NCBI GenBank assembly: GCA_963803375.1 | Contig: CAWDMB010000005.1 | Coordinates: 1 to 64,000, forward strand | Length of the DNA stretch: 64,000 nucleotides | Direction of reading: 5' to 3' | DNA from: JAOPZW01 sp963803375 | GTDB taxonomy: Bacteria; Actinomycetota; Thermoleophilia; Solirubrobacterales; Solirubrobacteraceae | Shown here: positions 1 through 7,325 of the stretch, piece by piece | Layout of the letters: each line of letters begins with the position of its first letter | Position numbering within the stretch: position 1 is the first letter of the stretch | The notes under the pieces: generated by a model | Told to the model about the DNA's origin: nothing | Seen by the model: the letters and a program-made list of their open reading frames with translations, nothing else | Database searches by the model: none | Translations under genes and position numbers: made by a program

Positions 1-263
1 ATGGTGGGGCGGCGGCGGTGATCGGGCTGTGGCGCGAGCTCGCCGGCGACCGCTACCTGTTCCGTCGGCGCGGCCGCCGCGCCTGACGGCAGCTTGCCGA
101 CGCCCTCGGCGTGCCATCCGAGGAGGCGTGCTGATCCGTATCGTCCGCCCGAGCATGCTCGCGCCCCAGCGCGTCCAGCCCTTGCGCAGCCAGGCAGAGC
201 ACGACCAGCGCGGTCGCGGCCGCGCGGCGATCAGCCCAGCGCGGCTAGACAGGCGGGCGGCCG
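1..263. other. No supported gene at the left edge
   Basis: A plus-strand reading frame open from the window edge ends at a TGA at 84-86 and could be the last 27 residues of an upstream gene, but nothing in it is recognisable. From 87 to 263 no frame looks like a conserved protein. This stretch probably once held the N-terminal half of the SWIM-type gene whose C-terminal part follows. Confidence 0.3.
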
Positions 264-1629
264 GTGGCGCGTAGCGTCGCACATGCGGAACGGCCGCTGG
301 AGGAGCTGCTCGCCGCGTTCGACGTCGGCGAGCTGCGGGAGCTGCTGGCGTGGGCGGCCGAGTGGCACGAGGATGTCGAGCGCAAGGTTCGCCTGCGCGC
401 CACGCGCGCGGCGGGCGATCTGAGAGCGCTGCGCGCGCTGGTCGACCGCGGCCTGCGCACCCGGCGGTTCCTCGTCTGGCGCGCTGGCCGCCAATGGGCG
501 CGCGATGCCCGGCCGATCGTCGCCGAGCTCGAGGCGGCCGCCGAGCGCTCCCCGTCACGCGAGCTCGTCGAGCTGCTGCAGCGCGCGATCAGCCACGTCG
601 TCAAGGTCCTGCAGACGAAGGCCGACGACTCCTCCGGGCTGATCGGCGATCTCGCCCGGGGCCTGCTCTCCGCGCATGCTCGCGCGTGCGACGCCGGCGT
701 CGCCGACCCGATCAAGCTCGCCGCGTGGATCGTCCGTTTTCCGTGTCCACGACCAGGACTTCTTTGAGGCCGACCCGGTCCGCTACCGGGACGCGCTCGG
801 CGAGCGCGGGCTCGCCGCGCTGCGGCAGGCGATCGCGGGCGAAACGGACCAGGACGGTTTCGCGGCCCGCTGGTTTCGCGAGCGGCTTGCTGTGCTCGAC
901 GGTGACAGCGAGCAGATCGTCGCGCTGCTCGGGGGCGATCTCACCGAGCCTCATCAGTACATCCGGCTCGCCGAGGCGATAGCCGAGCTCGGCCGCGATG
1001 ACGAGGTGCTGCGGTGGTGCAGGGAGGGGATCGAGCGCACGAGCGGCTGGCAGACCGCGCAGCTGTACGACCTCGCCTGCGAGGTCCACACCCGGCGAGA
1101 AGAGCCGCTGGGGGTGCTCGCGCTGCGCCGCGCCCAGCACGCGCGCGCGTCGACCAGCTCCACCTACAGTCAGCTCAAGTCGGCCGCCGACGCGCTCGAC
1201 GCCTGGCCGCTGGAACGCGACGCAGCGCTTGAGGCGCTGCGCCGGCGCGACATCGGCGCGCTCGTCGACGCGCTCCTGGCCGAAGGCGACACCGAACTCG
1301 CCTGGCAGTCCGCTACCGCCACTGCCGACGCCGAGCTCGGCCTGCAACGCTGGGTCCGGCTCGCCGAGGTGCGCGCAGCGACGCATCCCGCCGACGCGCT
1401 GCCGATCTACTGGCGCGCTCTCGAGGACGCGCTCGAGACGGCCGACCGCCGCAACTACGCCCAAGCCGTGCGGCTCCTCACCCACGCCAAGACCGCGGCC
1501 GCCGCCGCCGCGCAGGGCGACGACTTCCAGGCTAGGCTCGCCGCGCTGCGCGAACAGCACCGCCGCCGCCCGACCCTGATCGCGATGCTGAACAAAGCCA
1601 AGCTCGACCCGCCCGCGGACAACCGGTAG
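264..1629 (+). pseudogene. C-terminal part of a SWIM zinc-finger-type protein, frameshifted
   Basis: Two consecutive reading frames together look like the long helical C-terminal region that follows the SWIM finger in actinobacterial SWIM proteins. The first half (264-739) contains a block reading GDLRALRALVDRGLRTRRF and then a VKVLQTKADDSSGLIGDLA segment. The second half (from about 741) continues with RVHDQDFFEADPVRYRDALG and alpha-helical repeats to a TAG at 1629. The join is at a run of four T at 737-740; with three T the frame is continuous through VRFRVHDQDF. The SWIM finger itself (CxCx(n)CxH) is absent upstream, so the gene is also N-terminally truncated. Family assignment is from memory of the domain pattern. 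It is either a decayed gene or a sequencing indel on a truncated copy. Confidence 0.5.
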
Positions 1630-1637
1630 GGACACGC

Positions 1638-2148
1638 ATGAGCGAACTCGACGACGACACGCGCGCCCGCCTGGCGCTGATCGCAAGCTTTGAGGCCCTT
1701 ACCGCCACCGGTCTGGAGATCGAGGACCTCACCGACCCGGACGCGCGATCGGTCGCGATCCGCGCCAACCATCCCGAGCTCGACGAGGCGCTCGCCGACG
1801 GCCGCGACCACGTCACCGTCGCCGGCGAGCCGATGAACATCCGCCTGCACCTCGCGATGCACGAGGTCGTCGCGAAGCAGCTCGCCGACGACGGCCCGCC
1901 CGAGGTCTACGAGACCGCCAGGCGGCTCCTGGACGCCGGCTACGACCGCCACGAGGTCCTGCACATGCCCGCGCGCCCGATCGCCAGCCAGATCCACGCC
2001 ACCCCGACCGACAGAGCAGCCCTACGACCACGCCCGGCACGTCGCCGCGCTCCGCGCGCTCCCCGCCTCCCGGGAGCCGGAGCACGCGCAACGGAAGCTC
2101 GACAGCGCCCACCGACACCGGTCCCGCGCAAGCAAACGGCGCCGATGA
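1638..2148 (+). pseudogene. DUF1841-like protein, frameshifted near its C-terminus
   Basis: The frame starting ATG at 1638 reads MSELDDDTRARL and then a DUF1841-like core, MNIRLHLAMHEVVAKQLADD followed by PPEVYETARRLLDAGYDRHE (about residues 58-100). The expected tail is found in another frame from about 2011, reading TEQPYDHARHVAALRALP and ending at a TGA at 2146-2148. A one- or two-base indel near 2004-2013 therefore breaks the gene. It starts 9 bases after the SWIM-type remnant, so the two were probably one operon. DUF1841 has no known biochemical role; no function is claimed. Confidence 0.5.
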
Positions 2149-2173
2149 AGCCCTCCGCCCATCGGCTGACGTC

Positions 2174-2580
2174 GTGTCGCGCGCAGAGCGATGGGAGTAC
2201 CCCGCGCGGGCTGATCGACCCGCCCACCGACCTCAGCGAGCCGCAGCGTCCGCTGCAGCTGTACGAGCGCGGGGTCTGGGATCCGCCGAGCAGTACTGGG
2301 GCGAGCCGGACGGGCTGCTCGAGATCTGCCTGGTCGAGGTGATCGCCGCGGGCCCACGCCTGCAGTTCGAGCTCGAGCAGCTGCTCCCCGGCGGCGAGGA
2401 TCCCGATGCTCGCGACCCGATCCTCGAAGCCGTCGCGCTGCGCGACCGCGGACAGCCGGCCCGCGCCCGCGCGCTGCTCGAAGGGCTGATCGAGTGCGAC
2501 CGCCGCTGCCTCGATGCCCACGCCGATCTCGGCGCGCTCGACTTCGACGACGACCCCGGCGCCGCGCACGAACGCACGGC
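2174..2580 (+). pseudogene. TPR-like conserved protein remnant
   Basis: The 5' part reads VSRAERWEYPARADRPAH, then a segment in the next frame reads QLYERGVWDP, then the original frame resumes with AEQYWGEPDGLLEICLVEVI and a TPR-like stretch (ALRDRGQPARARALLEGLIE, then RCLDAHADLGALDFDDDPGA). Restoring one G at about 2280-2284 (GATCCGGCCGAGCAG expected) joins the last two parts. Conserved sequence stops abruptly near 2575. The gene is thus frameshifted at least twice and truncated at its 3' end. The family is an uncharacterised actinobacterial TPR-containing protein as far as can be judged. Confidence 0.4.
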
Positions 2581-2652
2581 AAGCCCGGCGTCTCGTCCGC
2601 GAGAGCGCGAAATTGGAGCCAGATTGGAGCCACGCACCGCCCCAGGAACGCC

Positions 2653-2679
2653 GCGAGCCCGCTCTGTAGGCGGGCTCGC
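2653..2679. terminator. 10-bp hairpin just downstream of tRNA-Pro
   Basis: A perfect inverted repeat GCGAGCCCGC / GCGGGCTCGC with a 7-nt loop lies 5 bases beyond the 3' end of the tRNA. It is placed as a transcription terminator for the tRNA, although no U-tract follows on the minus strand. Confidence 0.4.
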
Positions 2680-2684
2680 TGCCA

Positions 2685-2758
2685 TCGGGGCGCCCGGATT
2701 TGAACCGGGGACCTCACCGACCCGAACGGTGCGCGCTACCAGGCTGCGCCACGCCCCG
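2685..2758 (-). tRNA. tRNA-Pro (anticodon CGG)
   Basis: The minus strand folds as a full cloverleaf of 74 nt. The acceptor stem is CGGGGCG paired with CGCCCCG, the D arm is GCGC-AGCCTGGTA-GCGC, and the anticodon stem CACCG/CGGTG closes loop TTCGGGT with anticodon CGG. The T arm is CCGGG/CCCGG around TTCAAAT. The discriminator is A and CCA is not encoded. It decodes CCG proline codons, which will be frequent in this GC-rich genome. The gene lies between decayed genes and the Lrp-type regulator. Confidence 0.95.
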
Positions 2759-2771
2759 AAGACCAGCGATT

Positions 2772-3254
2772 CTAGCCCGCCGCGGCCCGCACGAGCGGCT
2801 CGACCCGCGGCGCGATCTGGCGCGACATCGAGATCGAGCTCGTCGACCGGCGCACCGCCGGCGAGCTCATCATCGCGTTGATGATCTCCTGCAGGTGGCC
2901 GTTGTCGCGCGCCACGACCCGGCACAGGAGGTCCTGCATCCCGGTCACGCCGTGGGCCTCGAGCACCTCGGGGATGTCGCGCAGCAGCGCGACGGCGTCC
3001 TCGAGGCGGCCCTGCGCGATCTCCAGCGAGACGAAGGCCAGCACCGGGAAGCCCATCCGCGACGGGTCGAGCTCCGGGCCGAAGCCGGTGATCACGCCGC
3101 GGTCCTGCAGCTTCTGGAGCCGCGCGGTCACGGTCCCGCGCGCGACGCCCAGCCGGCGGGAGATCTCGAGCAGCCCCACGCGTGGGTGGGCGTGCAGCGT
3201 GGCGATCAGGGATGCATCGAGGACGTCGAGCTCATGACTAGCCAGATTGACCAC
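2772..3254 (-). CDS. Lrp/AsnC-family transcriptional regulator
   Basis: The protein (about 160 residues from a GTG at 3254) has an N-terminal winged helix-turn-helix (LLEISRRLGVARGTVTARLQ, about residues 27-46) and a C-terminal RAM ligand-binding domain ending in REMSRQIAPRV-like sequence. Length matches the Lrp family. No in-frame ATG lies near the conserved start, so GTG 3254 is chosen; a further start at 3308 would add 18 unlikely residues. It is divergent from the phenylalanine hydroxylase gene, and Lrp-type regulators commonly sense amino acids and control the neighbouring catabolic gene, so control of phhA by aromatic amino acids is inferred. A CATAAT -10-like box lies at 3279-3284. Confidence 0.9.
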   Translation of the reverse strand: MVNLASHELDVLDASLIATLHAHPRVGLLEISRRLGVARGTVTARLQKLQDRGVITGFGPELDPSRMGFPVLAFVSLEIAQGRLEDAVALLRDIPEVLEAHGVTGMQDLLCRVVARDNGHLQEIINAMMSSPAVRRSTSSISMSRQIAPRVEPLVRAAAG

Positions 3255-3373
3255 CTGGGATCCGTCGCTGATGCGCAGATTATGCACGATGATCGCTCCG
3301 GCGACCACCGGTTGTCAGCTGATCGTCGATCTGCTGAGCATCCGCCCAGGAGAGGTTCGAAGGAGGCGCAGGC

Positions 3374-4270
3374 ATGTTCGAGGAGGGCCATCTCTATTCG
3401 CCGGTCACCACGGGGGACGACGGCGAGGTCGTCGTCGATCTCGGCGCGAACCACCCGGGCTTCAACGGCCCGGTCTATCGCGACCGCCGCAACGAGATCG
3501 CCGCGGCGGCGCTCGCGTGGGAGCCCGGCCGGCCGGTCGGGGCCGTGGGCTACACGGAGACCGAGCACGAGATCTGGCGCACGGTCTGCCGCGAGCTGCG
3601 CGTCAGGCACGAGACCTACGCCTGCCGTGAGTACGTCGAGGCCAAGGAGCGCCTCGGCCTGCCCGAGGACCGGGTCCCGCAGCTCGACGAGGTCACCGCG
3701 CGCCTCGAGCCGCTCACGGGCTTCCGGTACCACCCGGCCGCCGGGCTCGTGCCGCTGCGCGACTTCTACGGCTCGCTGGCCGACCGTGTGTTCCACTCCA
3801 CCCAGTACGTCCGCCATCCCTCCGAGCCGCTCTACACCCCCGAGCCCGACATCATCCACGAGGTCATCGGGCACGGGAACATGCTCGCCTCGCCGCGCTT
3901 CGCCGAGCTCAAGCACCTGGCCGGCCAGGCCGCGCGCCGCGTCGAGACCGACGCGGCGCTGCGGTTCATCGCCGACGTCTTCTGGTTCACCGCCGAGTTC
4001 GGCGTCGTCTGGGAGGACGGGGAGCTGCGCGCCTACGGCGCCGGGATCCTCTCGAGCTACGGCGAGATCGAGGAGTTCCGCCACATGGAGATCCGCCCGA
4101 TCGACTTCGCCGAGATGGGTGCGATCGAGTACGACATCACGAGGTACCAGCCCGTCCTCTACGCCGCGCGCTCCGCCGACCACCTCTGCGAGGAGGTCGG
4201 CGCGTTCTTCGCGGCCGCCGACGACGACACGCCCGCGCGCTACGCCCCGCCGGCCACCGCCTTGAAGTAG
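3374..4270 (+). CDS. phhA: Phenylalanine 4-monooxygenase (aromatic amino acid hydroxylase)
   Basis: The 298-residue protein is a monomeric-type bacterial biopterin-dependent aromatic amino acid hydroxylase, converting phenylalanine to tyrosine with tetrahydropterin and O2. The iron-binding facial triad is visible as His162 and His167 in PDIIHEVIGHGNML and Glu208 in FWFTAEFGVV. The residues around TGFRYHPAAGLVPLRDFYG (116-133) are typical of the pterin-binding side. Start ATG 3374 follows a clear AAGGAGG. Length fits bacterial PhhA without the regulatory ACT domain. The 3' end overlaps the convergent small gene by 31 bases. Tyrosine or tryptophan specificity cannot be excluded from sequence alone, but Phe is by far most likely. 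Confidence 0.95.
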   Translation: MFEEGHLYSPVTTGDDGEVVVDLGANHPGFNGPVYRDRRNEIAAAALAWEPGRPVGAVGYTETEHEIWRTVCRELRVRHETYACREYVEAKERLGLPEDRVPQLDEVTARLEPLTGFRYHPAAGLVPLRDFYGSLADRVFHSTQYVRHPSEPLYTPEPDIIHEVIGHGNMLASPRFAELKHLAGQAARRVETDAALRFIADVFWFTAEFGVVWEDGELRAYGAGILSSYGEIEEFRHMEIRPIDFAEMGAIEYDITRYQPVLYAARSADHLCEEVGAFFAAADDDTPARYAPPATALK

Positions 4271-4488
4271 CGCACGGCCAGGCCGGTCACGAGGGTCTGG
4301 AAGGCCGACTCGACATCGGCGCCCTCGCGCTCGGCCCAGCGCGCGAGGCCGAGTTCCTCGATCGCTTCGCCCTGCGCGAGGACGTCCTCGACGAGCTCGG
4401 GGTGGCGGTCGGTGAAGTACGCGCCGATCGAGTACAGGCTCGACTCGGTCAGCGCCTCGAGGAACGCGCCCTCGTCGCCCGCGCTCAC
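4240..4488 (-). CDS. Small conserved-looking protein coupled to the ECF sigma gene
   Basis: The 82-residue soluble, acidic, helical protein starts at GTG 4488, which overlaps the sigma gene's stop codon as GTGA, so translation is probably coupled. It reads LTESSLYSIGAYFTDRHPEL near the N-terminus and ends in VTGLAVRYFKAVAGGA. No domain is recognised. Coupling to a sigma/anti-sigma fusion suggests a role in that regulatory circuit, but this is only context. The gene overlaps the end of phhA on the other strand. Confidence 0.6.
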   Translation of the reverse strand: MSAGDEGAFLEALTESSLYSIGAYFTDRHPELVEDVLAQGEAIEELGLARWAEREGADVESAFQTLVTGLAVRYFKAVAGGA

Positions 4489-6014
4489 CCGCCGAGGGCC
4501 TCGCCGGCGGTGCCGGTCGCGCGGCCGAGCGTACTGCCCGCGCCCGAGCCCGACGAGGCCGTGCCGGTCGTGCTCGCGACCGCGTCAGTGACCGGCGCGA
4601 CCGCCTTGGACACGGCGCCGGTCGCCGAGCTCGCCGTGCCCGTGGCCGTCCCGACGACCGACCCGCCCGCGCTCGTGACGGTCCCGACCGCACCCGTGGC
4701 CGTGCTCGTGGCCGTGCCGACCGGATCGCGCACGACCTGCCGCGCGCTAGGCAGCGTCACCGACGGCACGGTCGCGGAGGGGACCCTGACGGGGCCGACC
4801 TCGATGCTCGGCGTCGAGACCGACGGGGTCGTGGCCAGCGGGCGCGAGGCCGCGCCCGCCACGGCGGTGGTGACCGAGCCCGCGGCGCGGCGCGCGGTCC
4901 CGGCGGCGGGCACCGCCTGGGCGGACGCCGCGCCGGCGGACGCCGAGGCCGCGTCCGAGCGCGGCCCCGATTCCCGCGCGGACGCCCGAGCGGCGGCGCC
5001 GGCGGCCGCGGAGCCCGTGGCGGCTCGACCCGTCGCCCGCGCCGGGCGCCCGGTCGCGCGAGCCCGGCCGGGCGCCGTGGCCACGGTCGTCGTCGCGGCG
5101 GCGCGCGAGCGCTTCGCGCTTGCCGGCGGCGACGCGGCGGCGTGCGGGCGCGCCTCGGGTGCGCCCGAGCCGGCCACCTGCGTGGCCGTCCCCGCGCCTG
5201 CGACGGCGACGACCACCGCGGCGACGACGCCGGCCACGAGCTTGCCGACGCCGTGGCCGAGCGGCTCGGCGGCCATTGCCAGCGGCGCGGCCTCGACCGC
5301 GCGCCCGGCGGGCCCGCGGACCCCCTCGGCGCCGAGCAACCTGCGGCGCAGCCAGGCCGGCAGCGGCAGCAGCGCGCCGATCTTCGCCCGCAAGCCCTTG
5401 CGCGCGGCGAGCGCGGCGAGGTCGAAGCCCGCCAGCGCGGCCGCTCGTCGGCACCCGTCGCAGTGCGCGACGTGGCGGGCGAGGCGCAGCTCGTCGCGCG
5501 CGCCGGCCCGGCCGCGGCCCTCGGCGCCGGCGACGATAGCCCGCGAGCGGCGGCAGGCGACGCCCGTGCCGAGCTCTTCGAACTCCTCGCCGAGCCGCCG
5601 CCGGGCGCGGAAGAGCGTCGACTCGACCGCGGCCCTGGTCATGCCGAGACGCTGGCCGATCTGCTGGTAGCTGTAGCCGTGCAGCTCGCGCATGATCAGG
5701 ATCTCGTGGTGGGCGTCGCTCAGCCCCTCGAAGGCGCCCTTGAGCTGCTCGAGCTCCAGCTGCGTGTCGACCTGGGCCTCGGGCGCCGGCTCCGCCGAGA
5801 CGAGCCGCCCGCGGTCGGCGGCGCCGAGGCCCTCGTCGTAGGAGACGACGTCAGCACGGCTCGTGCGCCGCCACGCGTCGATGCACGCGTTCTTGGCGAT
5901 CTCGTGGATCCACGCCTTGAAGGCGATCGGCTGCTCGGTCGCGCGCAGGCGCCGCAGCGCCGCGACGAACACGTCCTGGGTGACGTCCTCGGCCTGCGCG
6001 TGGTCGCGCAGCAT
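4485..6014 (-). CDS. ECF RNA polymerase sigma factor fused to zinc-finger/membrane tail
   Basis: From the first in-frame ATG the protein has 509 residues. Residues 1-60 are the second half of sigma region 2 (DHAQAEDVTQDVFVAALRRL); residues 88-142 are region 4 with its HTH (SYQQIGQRLGMTRAAVESTL). Then comes an anti-sigma-like zinc-binding motif HVAHCDGC (H181, C185, C188), one membrane helix (about 258-277) and a 230-residue Ala/Ser/Thr/Gly-rich tail presumed outside the membrane. Conserved region 2 sequence (RDDRALVAAVRAGDDRAFEL) continues in frame upstream to about 6116, but no ATG, GTG or TTG exists in that frame, so the true start is unresolved: a non-canonical start or a small indel near a GTG at 6118. 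The fusion would tether the sigma factor to the membrane. Confidence 0.8.
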   Translation of the reverse strand: MLRDHAQAEDVTQDVFVAALRRLRATEQPIAFKAWIHEIAKNACIDAWRRTSRADVVSYDEGLGAADRGRLVSAEPAPEAQVDTQLELEQLKGAFEGLSDAHHEILIMRELHGYSYQQIGQRLGMTRAAVESTLFRARRRLGEEFEELGTGVACRRSRAIVAGAEGRGRAGARDELRLARHVAHCDGCRRAAALAGFDLAALAARKGLRAKIGALLPLPAWLRRRLLGAEGVRGPAGRAVEAAPLAMAAEPLGHGVGKLVAGVVAAVVVAVAGAGTATQVAGSGAPEARPHAAASPPASAKRSRAAATTTVATAPGRARATGRPARATGRAATGSAAAGAAARASARESGPRSDAASASAGAASAQAVPAAGTARRAAGSVTTAVAGAASRPLATTPSVSTPSIEVGPVRVPSATVPSVTLPSARQVVRDPVGTATSTATGAVGTVTSAGGSVVGTATGTASSATGAVSKAVAPVTDAVASTTGTASSGSGAGSTLGRATGTAGEALGG

Positions 6015-6155
6015 CCCGCGCGCGTAGGCGAGGATGGCGCGGTGGTGGCGCTCGAAGAGGAGCTCGAACGCCCGGTCGTCGCCGGCGCGGACCGCGGCGA
6101 CGAGCGCCCGGTCGTCACGCTGGCCGTGCTCGGCGAGTGCGGTTGCCGGCGGGGC

Positions 6156-6161
6156 TATGGT
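6156..6161 (+). promoter_or_regulatory. Possible -10 box for the Nif3 gene
   Basis: TATGGT lies 14 bases before the Nif3 ATG in the roughly 60-base divergent gap with the sigma gene. It would give a leader of only a few bases. Confidence 0.35.
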
Positions 6162-6175
6162 CCCTCACCTTCCCC

Positions 6176-6955
6176 ATGTCGGTCTTCAACGATCACGTTG
6201 CTTGTGCCGAGGTCATCGACTTCCTTGACGGCCTCCTTGACCCCCGCGCCTTCGAGGACTTCGGCCCCAATGGGCTGCAGGTACCCGGTCGGGAGATCAT
6301 ACGCACGCTTGTTTCCGGTGTCTCGGCGAACCTCGAGCTCTTCGAACGGGCGCGGGACGCCGGCGCGGACCTCGTCATCGTCCACCACGGGCTCATCTGG
6401 GCGGGCCCGCCGCGGCCGCTTGACCGCGCGGCGAAGGCACGCCTGAAGGTGCTCTTCGACGCGGACATGGGGCTCGCCGCCTACCACCTGCCGCTCGACG
6501 CCCACCTCGAGCACGGCAACAACGCGCTGCTCGCCGAGGCCCTCGGCGCCGTCGCCGTCGAGCCGTTCGCGCCGCTGCACGGCGCGCCGATCGGCGTGCG
6601 GGCGCGCTTCGGCGACGACGGCGTCGAGGCCGGCGAGCTCGTCCGTCGCGTGCGGACGGCGACCGGCCGCGAGCCGCTCGCGTTCACCGACGGGCCCGAG
6701 CGCGCGCGGACGATCGGGCTCGTCTCCGGGGCCGGCGCCGACCACCTCGAGGACGCGATCGCTGCCGGCCTCGACGCCTTCGTCACGGGCGAGCCCACGG
6801 AGCGCTCGATGGCGCGCGCGCGCGAGGCCGGCCTGCACTTCCTGGCCGCGGGCCACTACGCGACGGAGACCTTCGGGGTGCGTCGCCTCGGCGACCTGGT
6901 CGCGGCGCGCTTCGGCCTGCGGCACCTCTTCGTCGACGTGCCGAACCCGATCTAG
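6176..6955 (+). CDS. Nif3-like dinuclear metal centre protein
   Basis: The 259-residue protein belongs to the Nif3/DUF34 family, hexameric proteins with two bound metal ions, annotated in some species as GTP cyclohydrolase 1 type 2 homologues. The family start MSVFNDHVACAEVIDFLDGL matches ATG 6176; an upstream start would add residues unlike the family. Metal-binding sequences are IVHHGLIW (around residues 79-86), YHLPLDAH and the C-terminal GHYATETFGV. It lacks the PII-like insert of longer family members. The true substrate of this family is unsettled, so only the family is claimed. It is the first gene of a short plus-strand run. Confidence 0.92.
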   Translation: MSVFNDHVACAEVIDFLDGLLDPRAFEDFGPNGLQVPGREIIRTLVSGVSANLELFERARDAGADLVIVHHGLIWAGPPRPLDRAAKARLKVLFDADMGLAAYHLPLDAHLEHGNNALLAEALGAVAVEPFAPLHGAPIGVRARFGDDGVEAGELVRRVRTATGREPLAFTDGPERARTIGLVSGAGADHLEDAIAAGLDAFVTGEPTERSMARAREAGLHFLAAGHYATETFGVRRLGDLVAARFGLRHLFVDVPNPI

Positions 6956-6968
6956 GGCGAAGTGCTCC

Positions 6969-6997
6969 TTGAGCGCGTCCGCCCCGCGCGCTATATG
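6969..6997 (+). promoter_or_regulatory. Sigma-70-type promoter for the small HTH-like gene
   Basis: TTGAGC (6969-6974) and TATATG (6992-6997) are separated by 17 bases, a near-consensus housekeeping promoter. Transcription would begin near 7003 and give a leader of about 35 bases holding the AAGGAGG ribosome-binding site. Confidence 0.6.
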
Positions 6998-7037
6998 TGC
7001 GGGAGGTCATACACCGCACAAGGAGGCACCCGCTCTG

Positions 7038-7220
7038 ATGGCAAACCACCTGACGCCCACCGAGCTCGCACGCGAGACCGGCCTCGAGCGCAAGGACGTG
7101 ATCTCGAAGTGCATGGAGCTGGGCGTCCCGATCTTCCAGGGCCGGATCGACAAGACCCTCTTCATCGCGAGCCTCGGCCAGTCCTCCACCGCGCCCGCCG
7201 TCTCCCGCGTCTCCGCGTAG
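7038..7220 (+). CDS. Small helix-turn-helix-like protein
   Basis: The 60-residue basic protein starts at ATG 7038, 11 bases after AGGAGG at 7021-7026. Its core, LTPTELARETGLERKDVISK then CMELGVPIFQGRIDK, resembles a small HTH or IF2-N-type helical DNA/RNA-binding fold, in which a short helix pair recognises nucleic acid. A longer reading from TTG 6969 overlaps the promoter and is rejected. The last residues (SSTAPAVSRVSA) are low complexity. Function is unknown; a small DNA-binding regulator is the likeliest guess. Confidence 0.75.
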   Translation: MANHLTPTELARETGLERKDVISKCMELGVPIFQGRIDKTLFIASLGQSSTAPAVSRVSA

Positions 7221-7284
7221 CGACACGCCGGCCCCGCGCAGCGACACGCCGGCCCCCGGTCACGCGCGCCTCGGGCGCGTCGCC

Positions 7285-7290
7285 TAGTAT
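7285..7290 (+). promoter_or_regulatory. -10 box for the acyl-CoA synthetase gene
   Basis: TAGTAT lies 35 bases before the fadD-like ATG; GGGAGG at 7315-7320 is the ribosome-binding site. No convincing -35 box is seen. Confidence 0.5.
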
Positions 7291-7325
7291 CGCGCGCAAC
7301 GTAGGCACTACTGGGAGGGCAAGCG

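Noticed and set aside
1..86. C-terminal end of an upstream gene (27 codons to TGA at 84-86)
   Set aside because: Too short to recognise; no start or domain within the window.
5142..6446. 434-codon plus-strand frame opposite the sigma gene
   Set aside because: Antisense shadow; no conserved motif and it crosses the Nif3 start.
6969..7037. Upstream TTG start for the small HTH-like gene
   Set aside because: It lies on the -35 box of the promoter, and AAGGAGG directly precedes ATG 7038.
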